A DNA stretch of 64,000 bases from Treponema vincentii F0403 (GCF_000412995.1 NZ_KE332512.1:1955959-2019958), one strand, 5' to 3'. Positions 26,717-35,741 are shown, numbered from the stretch's first letter. The notes: a model not told the origin generated them from the letters alone. Made by a program: numbers and translations.

Positions 26717-26945
26717 GGGCAAATGCATCAGTCGGTGTTTAAATAACCCCGCAGAAAAATTGAGGCTATTCGACCAGAACTGCCAAGGATGGCAGTGGTT
26801 CCATACAGAAGCGATGTTTTGTGCACGCACAAAACTCGCCTTCAACTGTTGTACACGGATGCACAACAGTTGAAGATGGTTCAAATGGTTTCACAACTTC
26901 ATTTTTTCTGCGATTTTTTATCTTCTCTGCCTGATGCGTTTGCTC
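26717..26945. repeat. Nested palindromic repeat, copy 1
   Basis: The outer arms GGGCAAATGCATCAG (26717-26731) and CTGATGCGTTTGCTC (26931-26945) pair at every position if G-U pairs are allowed. Middle arms CGCAGAAAAATTGAGG (26750-26765) and CTTCATTTTTTCTGCG (26897-26912) pair except for one T-T. Between them are three hairpins: 26779-26796 (7 bp, loop AGGA), 26811-26839 (GCGATGTTTTGTGC type, 9 bp plus 4) and 26841-26874 (12 bp). The arms and flanks TTCGACCAGA and GGTTCAAATGGTTTCACA match copies at 41664-42008. No protein-coding gene is supported here. Confidence 0.8.
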
Positions 26946-27042
26946 TGTTGTCGAAAAAATGTGCGAAAATTCCTTAGGGACATATTGTTTCGTATCGTGA
27001 AATTCGATTTTTGATATACAGAACCAGCTCTTTTTATTTTCA

Positions 27043-27071
27043 TTGACAGGTGAAAATTCTGCTCCTATCAT
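27043..27071 (+). promoter_or_regulatory. Promoter of the FIST gene
   Basis: TTGACA (27043-27048) and TATCAT (27066-27071) are separated by 17 bases, about 45 bases before the start codon. Confidence 0.65.
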
Positions 27072-27121
27072 AAAATTATAAGGTTTTATAAAAACTTTTT
27101 AATCTTTAATAGGAGGCGTTT

Positions 27122-28291
27122 ATGTTAAAAGTACAAACTGCGAGCAGCAATACTCCAGATGCGGCTCTGGCAGGCAAGGAATGCGCACAGAAAATAAAGC
27201 ATGCGCTACACGATCCGAAGCTTGTGTTTGTATACAGCGGTGTGTCGTATAACCAGCAGGCTTTGTTAAAAGCGATTGGTGAAGAACTTCCGGGTGTACC
27301 GTTAATCGGAAATACATCATTTTCCGGTGTCGTTACGCAGGACGGTTTTGTAACCGGCGAAAAAGGCTATGTCGGAATGATGGCGCTGTCCGGTACCGAT
27401 TTGACGGTCGGAACGGCAGGGATGGCAAAAAGCGGAACTGCCCGCGAAACGGGGCGAAACCTTGCAAAACAGGCTCTCGCTGCCGCCGGTAAACAGGAAG
27501 CGCCTGCATATATGTACATGGTCGCTCCCCCGGGCGAAGAAGAGCACTATTTGAAAGGCGTTTCCGATGTCGTAGGCAGAGTTCCTCTTTTCGGAGGCAG
27601 CGCGGCGGACAATACGCTTTCAGGTGAATGGAAGCTCTTTACAGACAAAACGATAACCGGCGGAGGTGCGGCTGTTGCCTTTTTCTATACAAAAGCCGGT
27701 TTCGCAAACAAATATACCGGCGGCTACAAAGAGACCGGTAAATACGGTGTCATCACCAAAGTAGCAAAAGAACGGACACTTGTGGAAATCAACGGAAAGC
27801 CGGCCATTGAGCAGTACCGCGAGTGGACGGGAGCAAGCGCAAAAGACACGGAGGGAGGTAATCTGCTGGTGCGTTCAATCACAAACCCCCTTGGTGTAAA
27901 AGATCCCTTAGGTGATTTGATTGCGGTACGCCATCCGATGAACGGCAATGATGACGGTTCAATCGCGGTAGGAAACAATTTGGCAATCGGAACAGCGATT
28001 GCGCTCCTCGAAAGCGATACCGATGGTTTAATAAAAGCCGTAAGTACAGCTCTTGCCGACTTAAAGGCAAAGATGAAAGTACCGGTAGCCGGTTTCCACT
28101 TGGTTCACTGCGGCGGCAGACGGATCGGTATCGGCGACCGAATAAACGAATTGACAGCGGCAATTAAAAAAGAAGTGGGGGCAATTCCGTTTATCGTTGA
28201 ATTTACATTCGGCGAATACGGCTACGAAGACGACGGACGCAATACGTGTGGCGGTCTTATGCTGTCCTTTACGGCGTTCGGCGAAAAGTAA
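27122..28291 (+). CDS. FIST domain sensory protein
   Basis: A 389-residue protein with FIST-N (about 30-220: LVFVYSGVSYNQQALLKAI, VPLIGNTSFSGVVTQDGF, VPLFGGSAADNTLSGEWKLF) and FIST-C (about 225-385: VEINGKPAIEQYREW, then GFHLVHCGGRRIG and FIVEFTFGEYG). FIST domains are proposed to bind small ligands such as amino acids in signal transduction. No signal peptide is seen, so it is probably cytoplasmic. There is no linked kinase, cyclase or chemotaxis gene, so its output is unknown. TAGGAGG precedes the start. A gap of 63 bases separates it from the dehydrogenase gene. Confidence 0.88.
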   Translation: MLKVQTASSNTPDAALAGKECAQKIKHALHDPKLVFVYSGVSYNQQALLKAIGEELPGVPLIGNTSFSGVVTQDGFVTGEKGYVGMMALSGTDLTVGTAGMAKSGTARETGRNLAKQALAAAGKQEAPAYMYMVAPPGEEEHYLKGVSDVVGRVPLFGGSAADNTLSGEWKLFTDKTITGGGAAVAFFYTKAGFANKYTGGYKETGKYGVITKVAKERTLVEINGKPAIEQYREWTGASAKDTEGGNLLVRSITNPLGVKDPLGDLIAVRHPMNGNDDGSIAVGNNLAIGTAIALLESDTDGLIKAVSTALADLKAKMKVPVAGFHLVHCGGRRIGIGDRINELTAAIKKEVGAIPFIVEFTFGEYGYEDDGRNTCGGLMLSFTAFGEK

Positions 28292-28354
28292 GTTAACGGG
28301 GCGTTTCTGATAACTCGGTAAGATTTTTGGAGATGCCCGACAAGAGGTACAATT

Positions 28355-29791
28355 ATGAAGATGATTATCAATGGAAAAAAGACGGACAGCACAAGCGGCC
28401 AAACTTTTGGCGTAATCGCGCCTGCAACCGGTAAAGTGATTGACAGCGTACCGCGAGCAAACGAAAAAGATTTGGATTTGGCCATTACGGCTGCCGTTCG
28501 CGGGCAAAAAGAATGGGCAAAAGTGCCTGTGTTTAAGCGTGCCGAAGTGTTGTATAAATTCCTGAGCTTCGTGCAAAATGCGCATGAAGATTTGGCTCGG
28601 CTGCTATCGAGCGAAAACGGAAAGCCCATAACCGAAGCGCGTGCTGAAATCGGGAATGTTACGATCGGCTTTAGCGGATTTATTGAACGCGCAAAGCATT
28701 TTTACGGTACGATTATTCCACAGGGAACGGAAGCAGGACAGCAGACAACAATGCAGATGGTACTCAGAGAACCGGTCGGCGTTGTCGTGTGTATCATCCC
28801 GTTCAATTTCCCGTGCGATCTATTCGATCAAAAAGTAGCTCCCGCGTTGATGATGGGAAACTCCGCGCTCGTACTTCCTTCATCGGATAACCCGCTGACA
28901 CTGATGCGGCTGACTGAGCTGCTTGTTCAAGCAGGTGTGCCCGACGGCGCCATTCAATGCGTTACGGCTCCCGGATCAGTTAAAAGCTATGCTGTTTCCG
29001 ACAAGCGGGTCGGCTTGGTTACGCTGACGGGAAGCACTGAAGTCGGTATCGATTCGGCAATCAAAGCTGCAGCAAATCTTACGCATACGGCCTTGGAGTT
29101 GGGTGGAAACGATGCGTTTATTGTGCTGGATGACGGCGATGTCGATTTAGCGGTCGAGGAGCTGGTATGGGGACGCATGTACAATACCGGACAGGTATGC
29201 TGCGCAAGTAAGCGCTTTATCATTCACAACTCGTTAAAAGAAGAGTTTGCGAAAAAAACCGTTGCCAGAATCAAGCAGCTGAAATTCGGTGATCCTGCCG
29301 AAGAAGATACGAAAATTGCCTGTCTTATCAGCGAAAAAGCGGCAATACAGGTTGAAAAACAAGTGCAAAAGACAGTCGAGCAGGGCGGAAAAATTGTGCT
29401 GGGCGGAAAACGCAACGGTGCTTTCTATGAGCCGACCGTCATCGTAGATGTTCCCAAAACAGCTGACGTTGCAAAAGATATGGAAATATTCGGGCCTGTC
29501 GTACCGATTATCGGATTTGACACCGACGACGAAGCAATCGAAATTGCCAACAATTCCATATTCGGCTTGTCGAGCTGCGTATTCTCACGCAGTCAAAAAC
29601 GCGCATTTAAAGTTGCGAATGCGATGGAAGCAGGCGAAGCGGTTATCAACGGTGCAAGTTTTTATCGCTCATTCGAAATGCCCTTTGGCGGTTGGAAGCA
29701 CAGCGGTATCGGCACGGAAGGCGTTATGTCTACGTTCAATGAAATGACGAAGGTAAAAACAGTTGTATTAAAAAATATTATTGAAGCATAA
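28355..29791 (+). CDS. NAD(P)-dependent aldehyde dehydrogenase, succinate-semialdehyde type
   Basis: A 478-residue ALDH-superfamily enzyme. It shows the cofactor segment VVCIIPFNFPCDLFDQKVAP, GSTEVG, the catalytic glutamate in LELGGND and the catalytic cysteine in NTGQVCCASKRF. FGPVVPIIGFDTDDEAIEIAN and PFGGWKHSGIG follow. Best match in mind is the succinate-semialdehyde/glycolaldehyde group, but the substrate cannot be fixed from sequence. It follows the FIST gene and converges on an IclR regulator, with a terminator between. Confidence 0.88.
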   Translation: MKMIINGKKTDSTSGQTFGVIAPATGKVIDSVPRANEKDLDLAITAAVRGQKEWAKVPVFKRAEVLYKFLSFVQNAHEDLARLLSSENGKPITEARAEIGNVTIGFSGFIERAKHFYGTIIPQGTEAGQQTTMQMVLREPVGVVVCIIPFNFPCDLFDQKVAPALMMGNSALVLPSSDNPLTLMRLTELLVQAGVPDGAIQCVTAPGSVKSYAVSDKRVGLVTLTGSTEVGIDSAIKAAANLTHTALELGGNDAFIVLDDGDVDLAVEELVWGRMYNTGQVCCASKRFIIHNSLKEEFAKKTVARIKQLKFGDPAEEDTKIACLISEKAAIQVEKQVQKTVEQGGKIVLGGKRNGAFYEPTVIVDVPKTADVAKDMEIFGPVVPIIGFDTDDEAIEIANNSIFGLSSCVFSRSQKRAFKVANAMEAGEAVINGASFYRSFEMPFGGWKHSGIGTEGVMSTFNEMTKVKTVVLKNIIEA

Positions 29792-29799
29792 CAAGCTTT

Positions 29800-29841
29800 A
29801 AAAAGCGCTTTCGGGAAAAAAAATACTCGGGAGCGCTTTTT
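29800..29841. terminator. Terminator after the aldehyde dehydrogenase
   Basis: A 10-bp stem (AAAAAGCGCT with AGCGCTTTTT) closes a 22-base purine-rich loop and is followed by further T residues. It can act in both directions between the convergent dehydrogenase and IclR genes. Confidence 0.65.
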
Positions 29842-29870
29842 TTATGCTTACAAGCAAAAACGAAGTATTT

Positions 29871-30635
29871 CTACAGGACATAGCCCATATTCTGAGAAAT
29901 CTCCACAGCGGTCTGCTTTAAATATTCCGCTATTTCCGGAATGCGTGCATCGGTGAGTATACTCGTGTTACCGCTCGCGCTTATTGCCGCAATTATATCA
30001 CCCCGATAATCATAGACCGGTGCTCCAATACAGCGGTGTCCGATTTCGAATTCTTCGTTATCGATTGCCCACCCTTGTTGCCTAACCGTATCGATTTCTT
30101 TTTGTAACGCTTCAATCGTTGTAATCGTATTATGGGTAAAGCGGGTAAATTCGGTTTGCCCCATAATAGAGCGAAGCTGTGTATTTGAAAAATTCGCTAA
30201 AAGACACTTGCCGAGCGAAGAACAGTATGCAGGCATCCGCAGCCCTATTTGTGAATACAATTTGATATTTGAAAATATATCCATTTTTTCGATATAAACT
30301 ACTTTATCACCTTCCAAAACTCCCAAATGAGATGTAAGCCCAAACTTTGCCGTAATCTGCGCAATATACGGGCGCACTTCAGTTTGTAATTGTAAACTGT
30401 CGATATAATAGCTTGCCGCTTCGATAAGTTTTAATCCGATTTTATAGGTACCGTCTTCGTTCTTTTTTAAATACCCTCGTTTAAGTAGTGTCGAAATAAT
30501 GCGATATGCCGTACTTTTATGCAGGCCGGTTTTTTCGGCAATTTCCGTCAAGACGGCAGAATTTTTACTTGTCGCTACCGCTTCGATGATATCAAATGCC
30601 CGTTCAATAGACTGAACACCGCGCTCATCTGCCAT
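29871..30635 (-). CDS. IclR family transcriptional regulator
   Basis: A 254-residue regulator. An N-terminal winged helix (AVLTEIAEKTGLHKSTAYRI, LLKRGYLKKNEDGTYKIG) is followed by the IclR ligand-binding domain (about 80-250: GLRMPAYCSSLGKCLLA, GWAIDNEEFEIGHRCIGAPV, AISASGNTSIL). Such proteins usually control aldehyde, aromatic or sugar-acid catabolism. It converges on the aldehyde dehydrogenase gene, its most likely target in the window, although the shared region lacks a typical operator arrangement. GGAGG precedes the ATG. Confidence 0.92.
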   Translation of the reverse strand: MADERGVQSIERAFDIIEAVATSKNSAVLTEIAEKTGLHKSTAYRIISTLLKRGYLKKNEDGTYKIGLKLIEAASYYIDSLQLQTEVRPYIAQITAKFGLTSHLGVLEGDKVVYIEKMDIFSNIKLYSQIGLRMPAYCSSLGKCLLANFSNTQLRSIMGQTEFTRFTHNTITTIEALQKEIDTVRQQGWAIDNEEFEIGHRCIGAPVYDYRGDIIAAISASGNTSILTDARIPEIAEYLKQTAVEISQNMGYVL

Positions 30636-30676
30636 GGCATACCTCCGTTAAATTTTTCAACAACTGTAACACTCTC

Positions 30677-31417
30677 CTATAGCTTTTGAAGCTGATGCAC
30701 CGTACTCTTAAAATCCTTGGCGTATTCCGCGGTAAAGGCAAACGGCTGTCCGCTGCGGGGATGGACGCCTTCAAGCCGATAGGCATGCAGTGCAAGCCGC
30801 CCGATAAGGGGCTGTTCCGTATATACATCGCCGCGCCATCTCTGTTTAAGCTCGGAAAGGAGTACCGGTTTGCCGCTGCCGTAAAGCGAATCGCAGACAA
30901 TCGGATAGCCGGCTGCCGCAAGATGAGCCCTAATCTGGTGCGTCCTACCGGTAACGGGGCACGCCTCCAGTAAGGAGAACTGCCGGAAGGTTTCCAGCAC
31001 CGTAAAATGCGTTACCGCCTCCTTGCCCCGCCGCTTATCGACAACGGTACGGTGTAACGCATCTCCGTCGGCACGCAGCGGCAGATCGACGGTGAACTGT
31101 TCTTCCGATACCCGTCCGTGAATCAGCAGCCGGTACGTTTTTTTTATTTCTCTATTCTGAAACGCGGTATTCAACGTACGGTGCGCTTCCGCATTAAGCG
31201 CATAGAGCAAAATACCGGAGGTGTCTTTATCGATTCTATGCACCGCATAGAGTTTGTTACATGAAGGGGCAATCTGCGGCAGTTCTTTTTGAATAAGCAA
31301 ATCAAGCCGCGGAGCTTCCGCATCCCAGCGGTCGGCAGCGACTAAAAGTCCGGCAGCTTTATTTACGGCTATCATATCGTCATCGGCATAAATCAGCGTA
31401 AAGGGAGTTTTTTTCAT
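30677..31417 (-). CDS. RluA family pseudouridine synthase
   Basis: About 246 residues. The catalytic motif is HRIDKDTSGILLYA (Asp in the RID/RLDxxTSG box), and GRTHQIRAHLA is the second family signature. There is no N-terminal S4 domain, so it belongs with the short RluA/TruC-type enzymes that modify rRNA or tRNA uridines. ATG 31417 is chosen: AAGGAA lies seven bases upstream. The open frame continues to 31597 but would overlap the upstream gene by 181 bases. Start and upstream stop share one base (TAATG), so the two genes are translationally coupled. Confidence 0.88.
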   Translation of the reverse strand: MKKTPFTLIYADDDMIAVNKAAGLLVAADRWDAEAPRLDLLIQKELPQIAPSCNKLYAVHRIDKDTSGILLYALNAEAHRTLNTAFQNREIKKTYRLLIHGRVSEEQFTVDLPLRADGDALHRTVVDKRRGKEAVTHFTVLETFRQFSLLEACPVTGRTHQIRAHLAAAGYPIVCDSLYGSGKPVLLSELKQRWRGDVYTEQPLIGRLALHAYRLEGVHPRSGQPFAFTAEYAKDFKSTVHQLQKL

Positions 31418-32298
31418 TAACCGTTCCTTGATTTTAAAAATAGGATCAATTCCGTGTAGCTTTCGTAATCGGGTAAAATGGAAGGCGTACCGTATTCGGG
31501 AGAGATTAATACGCGGGCGTCGAGCGCCTGCATAAAAAGCGCAGGGTATTCTGCTTCGGGAATATGCGGGAAAAGATACCAGCCTTTTTGTGTCCATACA
31601 CCGGGAAGCAGACGCTCCGCTTCGGCTTTCCTGTTAAGCACCGCTTGCCGCCGTTTCGCTATCGTGCGGCTTATTCTTTCGCTGCGCCCTGCAGCTCCGC
31701 AGTTTTGCACCGGTTCGGCGTGTTCTTCATCTATGTTACGTTTCAGATCGAAAAACGCCCGCGCAAGGCTATAGGCAAGCGGCGGGAACAGCGCATCGGA
31801 AGGCGGCAAGGATGCTTCAAACCGGCTGCAGGCAGCGATAATTCCGCAGGGAACCGGATAGGCGGGCGTTACCAGTGTAATAGGGGCTGTTTCCGCAACG
31901 GTACCGTTTACGCTGCCGGTGTCAATGCCGAGAAACGGACGCCATACCGGCAGCGGCTGTGCGGCTTCTTTCGGGTAGGACTGCAGCGCGGAACCGGCTA
32001 TTTGTTCCGCCTTCTCTCGGGTTGCATACCAGCGGATAACGGGATAATCCGGCAGTAGGGCTTCCAGCGCACGCCGTAATTGAGCGTCGGCCTTGGTCGG
32101 CAAAAAGCCGGTTAAGCCCTTATCGAGGAATTGCTTGCAGACCAAATTCGCCTGCCCCGTTCTTCGCCCTAAAATTGCTGTTCCGCCGTCAAGCCAGAGG
32201 TCAAGCAAGCGGACGTTTTTTTCCGTGTATAGATAATAACCGCGGGCACGGCGGACATTTCCGTACCGCTTGCGGATTTCAGCATAAATATCAATCAT
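31417..32298 (-). CDS. Conserved protein of unknown function, coupled to the pseudouridine synthase
   Basis: About 293 residues if it starts at ATG 32298; an in-frame TTG at 32325 would add nine residues, and neither start has a good ribosome site. No signal peptide or membrane helix. The segment LLDLWLDGGTAILGRRTGQA near the N-terminus and ISPEYGTPSILPDY at the end faintly recall fold-type I aminotransferases, but no PLP lysine motif is visible, so I do not assign a function. Its stop overlaps the start of the pseudouridine synthase. It is likely a spirochaete-restricted protein. Confidence 0.6.
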   Translation of the reverse strand: MIDIYAEIRKRYGNVRRARGYYLYTEKNVRLLDLWLDGGTAILGRRTGQANLVCKQFLDKGLTGFLPTKADAQLRRALEALLPDYPVIRWYATREKAEQIAGSALQSYPKEAAQPLPVWRPFLGIDTGSVNGTVAETAPITLVTPAYPVPCGIIAACSRFEASLPPSDALFPPLAYSLARAFFDLKRNIDEEHAEPVQNCGAAGRSERISRTIAKRRQAVLNRKAEAERLLPGVWTQKGWYLFPHIPEAEYPALFMQALDARVLISPEYGTPSILPDYESYTELILFLKSRNG

Positions 32299-32483
32299 CA
32301 GGGAACTATCATCGCATAACGGCAAAAAAACTACAAGAGAAAAACGCGCGGTTACGGTGAATATAAATGCTTGACATTTGATACATGCAATGCTAGCCTC
32401 AATAACAGATTGTTACATATAAGGGAACCTTTAACAACTAACCGAGCTTTTAGGGGCTCCCATAAGTACGGAGGAGATGTTTT

Positions 32484-33218
32484 ATGAAATTAAACGGCAT
32501 TCTTGGAGTTACGGTAAATGCGGCTATGAATAGACGGGTAAAAAAGGGCATAGCACTATTGTCTCTTTTGTTTATTTGCATTCCTTTTTGCGCTGCAGAA
32601 ATTACTTTTTCTCCCGGTATAGGAGGAACTGTCCATACGGTACAGAGCTTTTTTGAAATACAAAATGCAGAAGATCCGGAACATTCGGTGGTGTCTGAAA
32701 AAGCTGTTACGTATACCATACCGGTTCCATCAAGCGGCTTGGACATACACTTTACCCATGAAAGCAGCGGTTTTACCCTGAGTGTTATCAATAATATAGG
32801 GTTCCCGATTACGCTCTTTAAAAAGGGCGGTTTTGGGAACGAGACTCAGCGTGTTATAGGCTTTATTCTTGATGAGCAAGTACTGTTCGGGTATACCTAT
32901 GGCGTTAAGCAGCCGTTCAGCATTCATTTCGGTATCGGGCCGGGAGCTGCACTGGGACACTTTTGGACACTGCAGAATGTGCAGATTTCAGAAAATGTAT
33001 ATTATACCGTAACACCGATTGCACTACACCTTGGAGTACAGTATCTCTTTACACAGCACGTCGGCATCGCAATCGGCATACACGATATGCTCGGTGTCTC
33101 CGGTATTTTTCTCAGCGATAAAAGCTCAAATTCGTCTGCAGAAAAGCGTAAAGTTACCGGAACTGTTGGGCTGGGAAATACCTTTACACTCAGAATCGCC
33201 GCTACTCTAAGGTTTTAG
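32484..33218 (+). CDS. Predicted outer-membrane beta-barrel protein (treponemal DUF2715/OmpW-like type)
   Basis: A 244-residue protein. A signal peptide (hydrophobic about 22-36, ending FCAAE) is followed by alternating amphipathic strands ([60 protein letters not shown]). It ends in [11 protein letters not shown], the aromatic terminus typical of Bam-inserted outer-membrane proteins. Small eight-strand barrels of this kind are common in treponemes; I judge it close to the DUF2715 group, though this needs a profile search. GGAGGAG precedes the ATG. It is probably surface-exposed. Confidence 0.7.
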   Translation: MKLNGILGVTVNAAMNRRVKKGIALLSLLFICIPFCAAEITFSPGIGGTVHTVQSFFEIQNAEDPEHSVVSEKAVTYTIPVPSSGLDIHFTHESSGFTLSVINNIGFPITLFKKGGFGNETQRVIGFILDEQVLFGYTYGVKQPFSIHFGIGPGAALGHFWTLQNVQISENVYYTVTPIALHLGVQYLFTQHVGIAIGIHDMLGVSGIFLSDKSSNSSAEKRKVTGTVGLGNTFTLRIAATLRF

Positions 33219-33264
33219 TCACAAAAAAAGAATTCCGGCGGGATGTATATCGGTGATTTACCTC

Positions 33265-33293
33265 TTGCCTTTTTTTATACGATGTGGTATATT
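33265..33293 (+). promoter_or_regulatory. Promoter of the peroxiredoxin gene
   Basis: TTGCCT (33265-33270) and TATATT (33288-33293) are separated by 17 bases, about 30 bases before the start codon. No clear PerR or OxyR box was found. Confidence 0.7.
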
Positions 33294-33324
33294 AAGAATC
33301 ATTACTAATATCAAGGAGATACTT

Positions 33325-33972
33325 ATGGACGAAAGAAATAACATGCCGCTCTTAGGCGATACATTTCCCACTTTGAAAGTTCAAACCACACAAGGCCCGA
33401 TGACATTACCGGCAGACCTGAAAGGTTCGTGGTTTATCGTGTTCAGCCATCCTGCTGATTTCACTCCCGTATGCACAACCGAATTTGTCGGCTTTCAGGA
33501 ACTGATGCCCGAATTTGAAAAACTCGGTGTAAAATTGGTCGGTCTTTCCGTCGATCAGGTATTCAGTCATATCAAATGGATTGAATGGATGAAGGACAAA
33601 CTCAATGTGCAGATTACCTTTCCGGTTATCGCTGCAAACGATTCCATTGCAAATGCACTCGGACTGCTGCACCCCGGTAAGGGCACAAACACGGTTCGTG
33701 CGGTATTCATTGTCGATCCCGAAGGAACACTCCGGTTGGTACTGTATTATCCGCAGGAAATCGGCAGAAACATGGACGAAATTTTGCGTGCGGTAAAGGC
33801 ATTGCAGATTTCCGACAAAGAAGATGTGGCATTGCCTGCTAACTGGCCGAATAACGGTTTGATTAAAGATCATGCAATTGTACCGCCGGCTTCTAATGTA
33901 AAAGATGCACAAAAGAGACTGAAGGAATACGAAGGCTTTGACTGGTGGTTCTGCCACAAGGCATTAAAGTAA
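33325..33972 (+). CDS. Peroxiredoxin (AhpC/Prx6-like)
   Basis: A 215-residue thiol peroxidase. The peroxidatic cysteine is Cys50 in [32 protein letters not shown] and the long C-terminal extension match the Prx6/archaeal-type branch. Cys210 near the end (WWFCHKALK) could act as a resolving cysteine. It should reduce hydrogen peroxide and organic peroxides, an important function in a catalase-poor anaerobe. AAGGAGA precedes ATG 33325; the frame is open upstream to 33253 without a ribosome site. It is monocistronic. Confidence 0.92.
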   Translation: MDERNNMPLLGDTFPTLKVQTTQGPMTLPADLKGSWFIVFSHPADFTPVCTTEFVGFQELMPEFEKLGVKLVGLSVDQVFSHIKWIEWMKDKLNVQITFPVIAANDSIANALGLLHPGKGTNTVRAVFIVDPEGTLRLVLYYPQEIGRNMDEILRAVKALQISDKEDVALPANWPNNGLIKDHAIVPPASNVKDAQKRLKEYEGFDWWFCHKALK

Positions 33973-33998
33973 ACGATATTATAAAATAACAAAATTTA

Positions 33999-34030
33999 CC
34001 TGCGGCTATCCGATAAAGCATAGCCGCAGG
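33999..34030. terminator. Hairpin after the peroxiredoxin gene
   Basis: A perfect 11-bp stem (CCTGCGGCTAT with ATAGCCGCAGG) closes a 10-base loop between two convergent genes. The T tract is poor on both sides, so it may be a weak terminator or an mRNA-stabilising hairpin. Confidence 0.5.
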
Positions 34031-34059
34031 AGTTAAAAATATCTAAGGAAACCTTGCGT

Positions 34060-34370
34060 TTAGCGTCCTTGGCGCGCCAAGGTAAGGTTTGCCAGCTCTT
34101 TAGGTAAGTCGTTGCCGCTCAGTGTGAGTGTGTCATCGGTGCGGGTGTATTGGAGTTTCCACGATGCATTCATACTTTCGCGGGTTTCTTTTTTTGCTCC
34201 GTTTGTCCACGTTTCGGTTTCTTTATTTCTTACGGTAAAGGTGATTTCGGTATCCGTAGCTGTCCAAAAACCTTTCCACTCAGTTGATAAAGTAAAACCC
34301 TGCATCCATTCGATTTCCATAGTGCCGTCCCGATCGGATATGGAAGCTTGCAATGCGGTTAGGTTAAAAA
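34060..34370 (-). pseudogene. Remnant of a small lipoprotein-like beta-barrel gene
   Basis: The minus strand encodes a segment rich in beta strands: WKGFWTATDTEITFTVRN, then SWKLQYTRTDDTLTLSG and a short end. The pattern (WxGxWTATDTEIT...WKLQYTRTDDTLTLS) resembles lipocalin-like treponemal lipoproteins. The frame continues upstream into the 3' end of cca without a signal peptide, lipobox or ribosome site; the only inner ATG (34320) would give 86 residues and also lacks a ribosome site. I read it as the 3' part of a gene truncated by an old deletion next to cca. A short living gene cannot be excluded. Confidence 0.5.
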
Positions 34371-35741
34371 CTAATACTGAAAGCGCCGTATCCGCTCGTA
34401 AATCGCGGAAGCAATAGGTAAGAGCGTCTCCTTGGTGTTTTGTGCGGGGTCGTCCAATACCGTTTCCAAAAGGTCGTGCAGGACAAGGCCGAGACATTTC
34501 CCCGCCGGAATACCGAGCACCATTAAATCCTTTCCGTTCACCGCCAAATCTTTAAGGCTATATGCTCCGTCCTCTTTTAGAATCTTATCGATCCTCGCAG
34601 TAAATTCTACAAGGAAGTTCGGTTCCGTATAAGAGCCGGTAAGCCCGAAAACATCAGCCTTTCTTAACGCAAATAAATCATCGATATTTTCTTTTCCTAC
34701 GCGGACGATAAAGCGGCGGACGGCAGCATCTGTCCATGAAGGGTCGTAATGAAACATGTGCTGGGCAACTAAGTGAGCGGTTTTTTCTATTTCTGCATTG
34801 GAGTATTTAAGGCGCCGCATAATGCTGCGCGTTATCTCTTCGGACACGGCTTCGTGGCGGTAAAAGGTATAGCTGCCGTCCGCCGCCTGCTTACGGGTAG
34901 CGGGCTTCCCTATATCGTGGAAAAGGCCTGCGAGCCGGATATGGATATGCTCCATCCCCGCAGGACAGGCATTGCAAACTAAAAAGCTATGGTCAAGTAC
35001 ATCAAAATGATGAAAGCTTCCTTGTTCCACGCCGCGGCATTCCGCCAATTCCGGAATAAAGAGGTTCAGCAGTCCCGTACTTTCCATGAGCCGTAAGCCG
35101 GTAAGCGGGGCAGGGCAGGCAAGCATTTTGGTAAATTCTTCGCGGAAGCGTTCAATAGAAATTTTTTGGGTGATATGTAACGCCTGCGGAATTGCCTCCA
35201 GCGTTTTGCCGTCGATAGCGAAACCGAGCTGCGCTGCGAACCGGACGGCTCGGACGGGGCGCAATCCATCCTCCAAGAAGCGGTCAAGCGGATTTCCGAC
35301 TGTCCGGATCCGCCCTGCACGGATATCCGCGCAGCCGTTAAAAGGATCGGCGATTATGCCGTCAGGTAAAGAAACCGCAATCGCATTCATAGTAAAGTCG
35401 CGGCGCGAAAGGTCTTCTTCTATGGTTGCCGTATATGAAACCGCAGCAGGGTGGCGCCCATCGGTATAATTCGCCTCGGTACGGAAGGTAGTGCATTCGA
35501 TATGCTTACTTTTATAGATGATGGTAACGGTACCGTGCTCTATGCCGGTTGGAATAGTCCGCCGGAATAAGCACATCACCTCTTGCGGCTGCGCGTCGGT
35601 TGCAATGTCCCAATCGCTCGCCGCTTTCTTTAAGAAAAAGTCACGAACTGCGCCGCCTACAAGATATGCCGAAAAGCCTGCATTCCGGAAATATCCGCTG
35701 ATTTCCTTGAGCAGAGCCGGAACGGGGAATTTTTTTTCCAT
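34371..35741 (-). CDS. cca: CCA tRNA nucleotidyltransferase
   Basis: A 456-residue class II nucleotidyltransferase/HD protein. Motifs: YLVGGAVRDFFL, SDWDIATDA (catalytic aspartates), RRDFTMNA, EDGLRPVRAVRFAAQLGF and, later, the HD-type segment LAGLFHDIGKPATR. It adds or repairs the 3' CCA of tRNAs; a poly(A) polymerase of the same family is the alternative. Both tRNA genes in the window lack an encoded CCA, which supports the CCA role. It is followed by a lipoprotein gene remnant. No clear ribosome site precedes the ATG. Confidence 0.9.
   Translation of the reverse strand: MEKKFPVPALLKEISGYFRNAGFSAYLVGGAVRDFFLKKAASDWDIATDAQPQEVMCLFRRTIPTGIEHGTVTIIYKSKHIECTTFRTEANYTDGRHPAAVSYTATIEEDLSRRDFTMNAIAVSLPDGIIADPFNGCADIRAGRIRTVGNPLDRFLEDGLRPVRAVRFAAQLGFAIDGKTLEAIPQALHITQKISIERFREEFTKMLACPAPLTGLRLMESTGLLNLFIPELAECRGVEQGSFHHFDVLDHSFLVCNACPAGMEHIHIRLAGLFHDIGKPATRKQAADGSYTFYRHEAVSEEITRSIMRRLKYSNAEIEKTAHLVAQHMFHYDPSWTDAAVRRFIVRVGKENIDDLFALRKADVFGLTGSYTEPNFLVEFTARIDKILKEDGAYSLKDLAVNGKDLMVLGIPAGKCLGLVLHDLLETVLDDPAQNTKETLLPIASAIYERIRRFQY

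Noticed and set aside
26717-26945. CRISPR array or insertion sequence at the repeats
   Set aside because: Repeats are nested palindromes with no regular direct-repeat and spacer pattern, no cas genes and no transposase in the window.
26766-27071. Minus-strand open frame in the gap before the FIST gene
   Set aside because: It is made of repeat sequence and has no protein family features; the hairpin structure explains the base pattern better.
33294-33320. PerR-like box before the peroxiredoxin gene
   Set aside because: The TTAAGAATCATTACTAATA stretch is AT-rich but not symmetrical enough to match a PerR operator.
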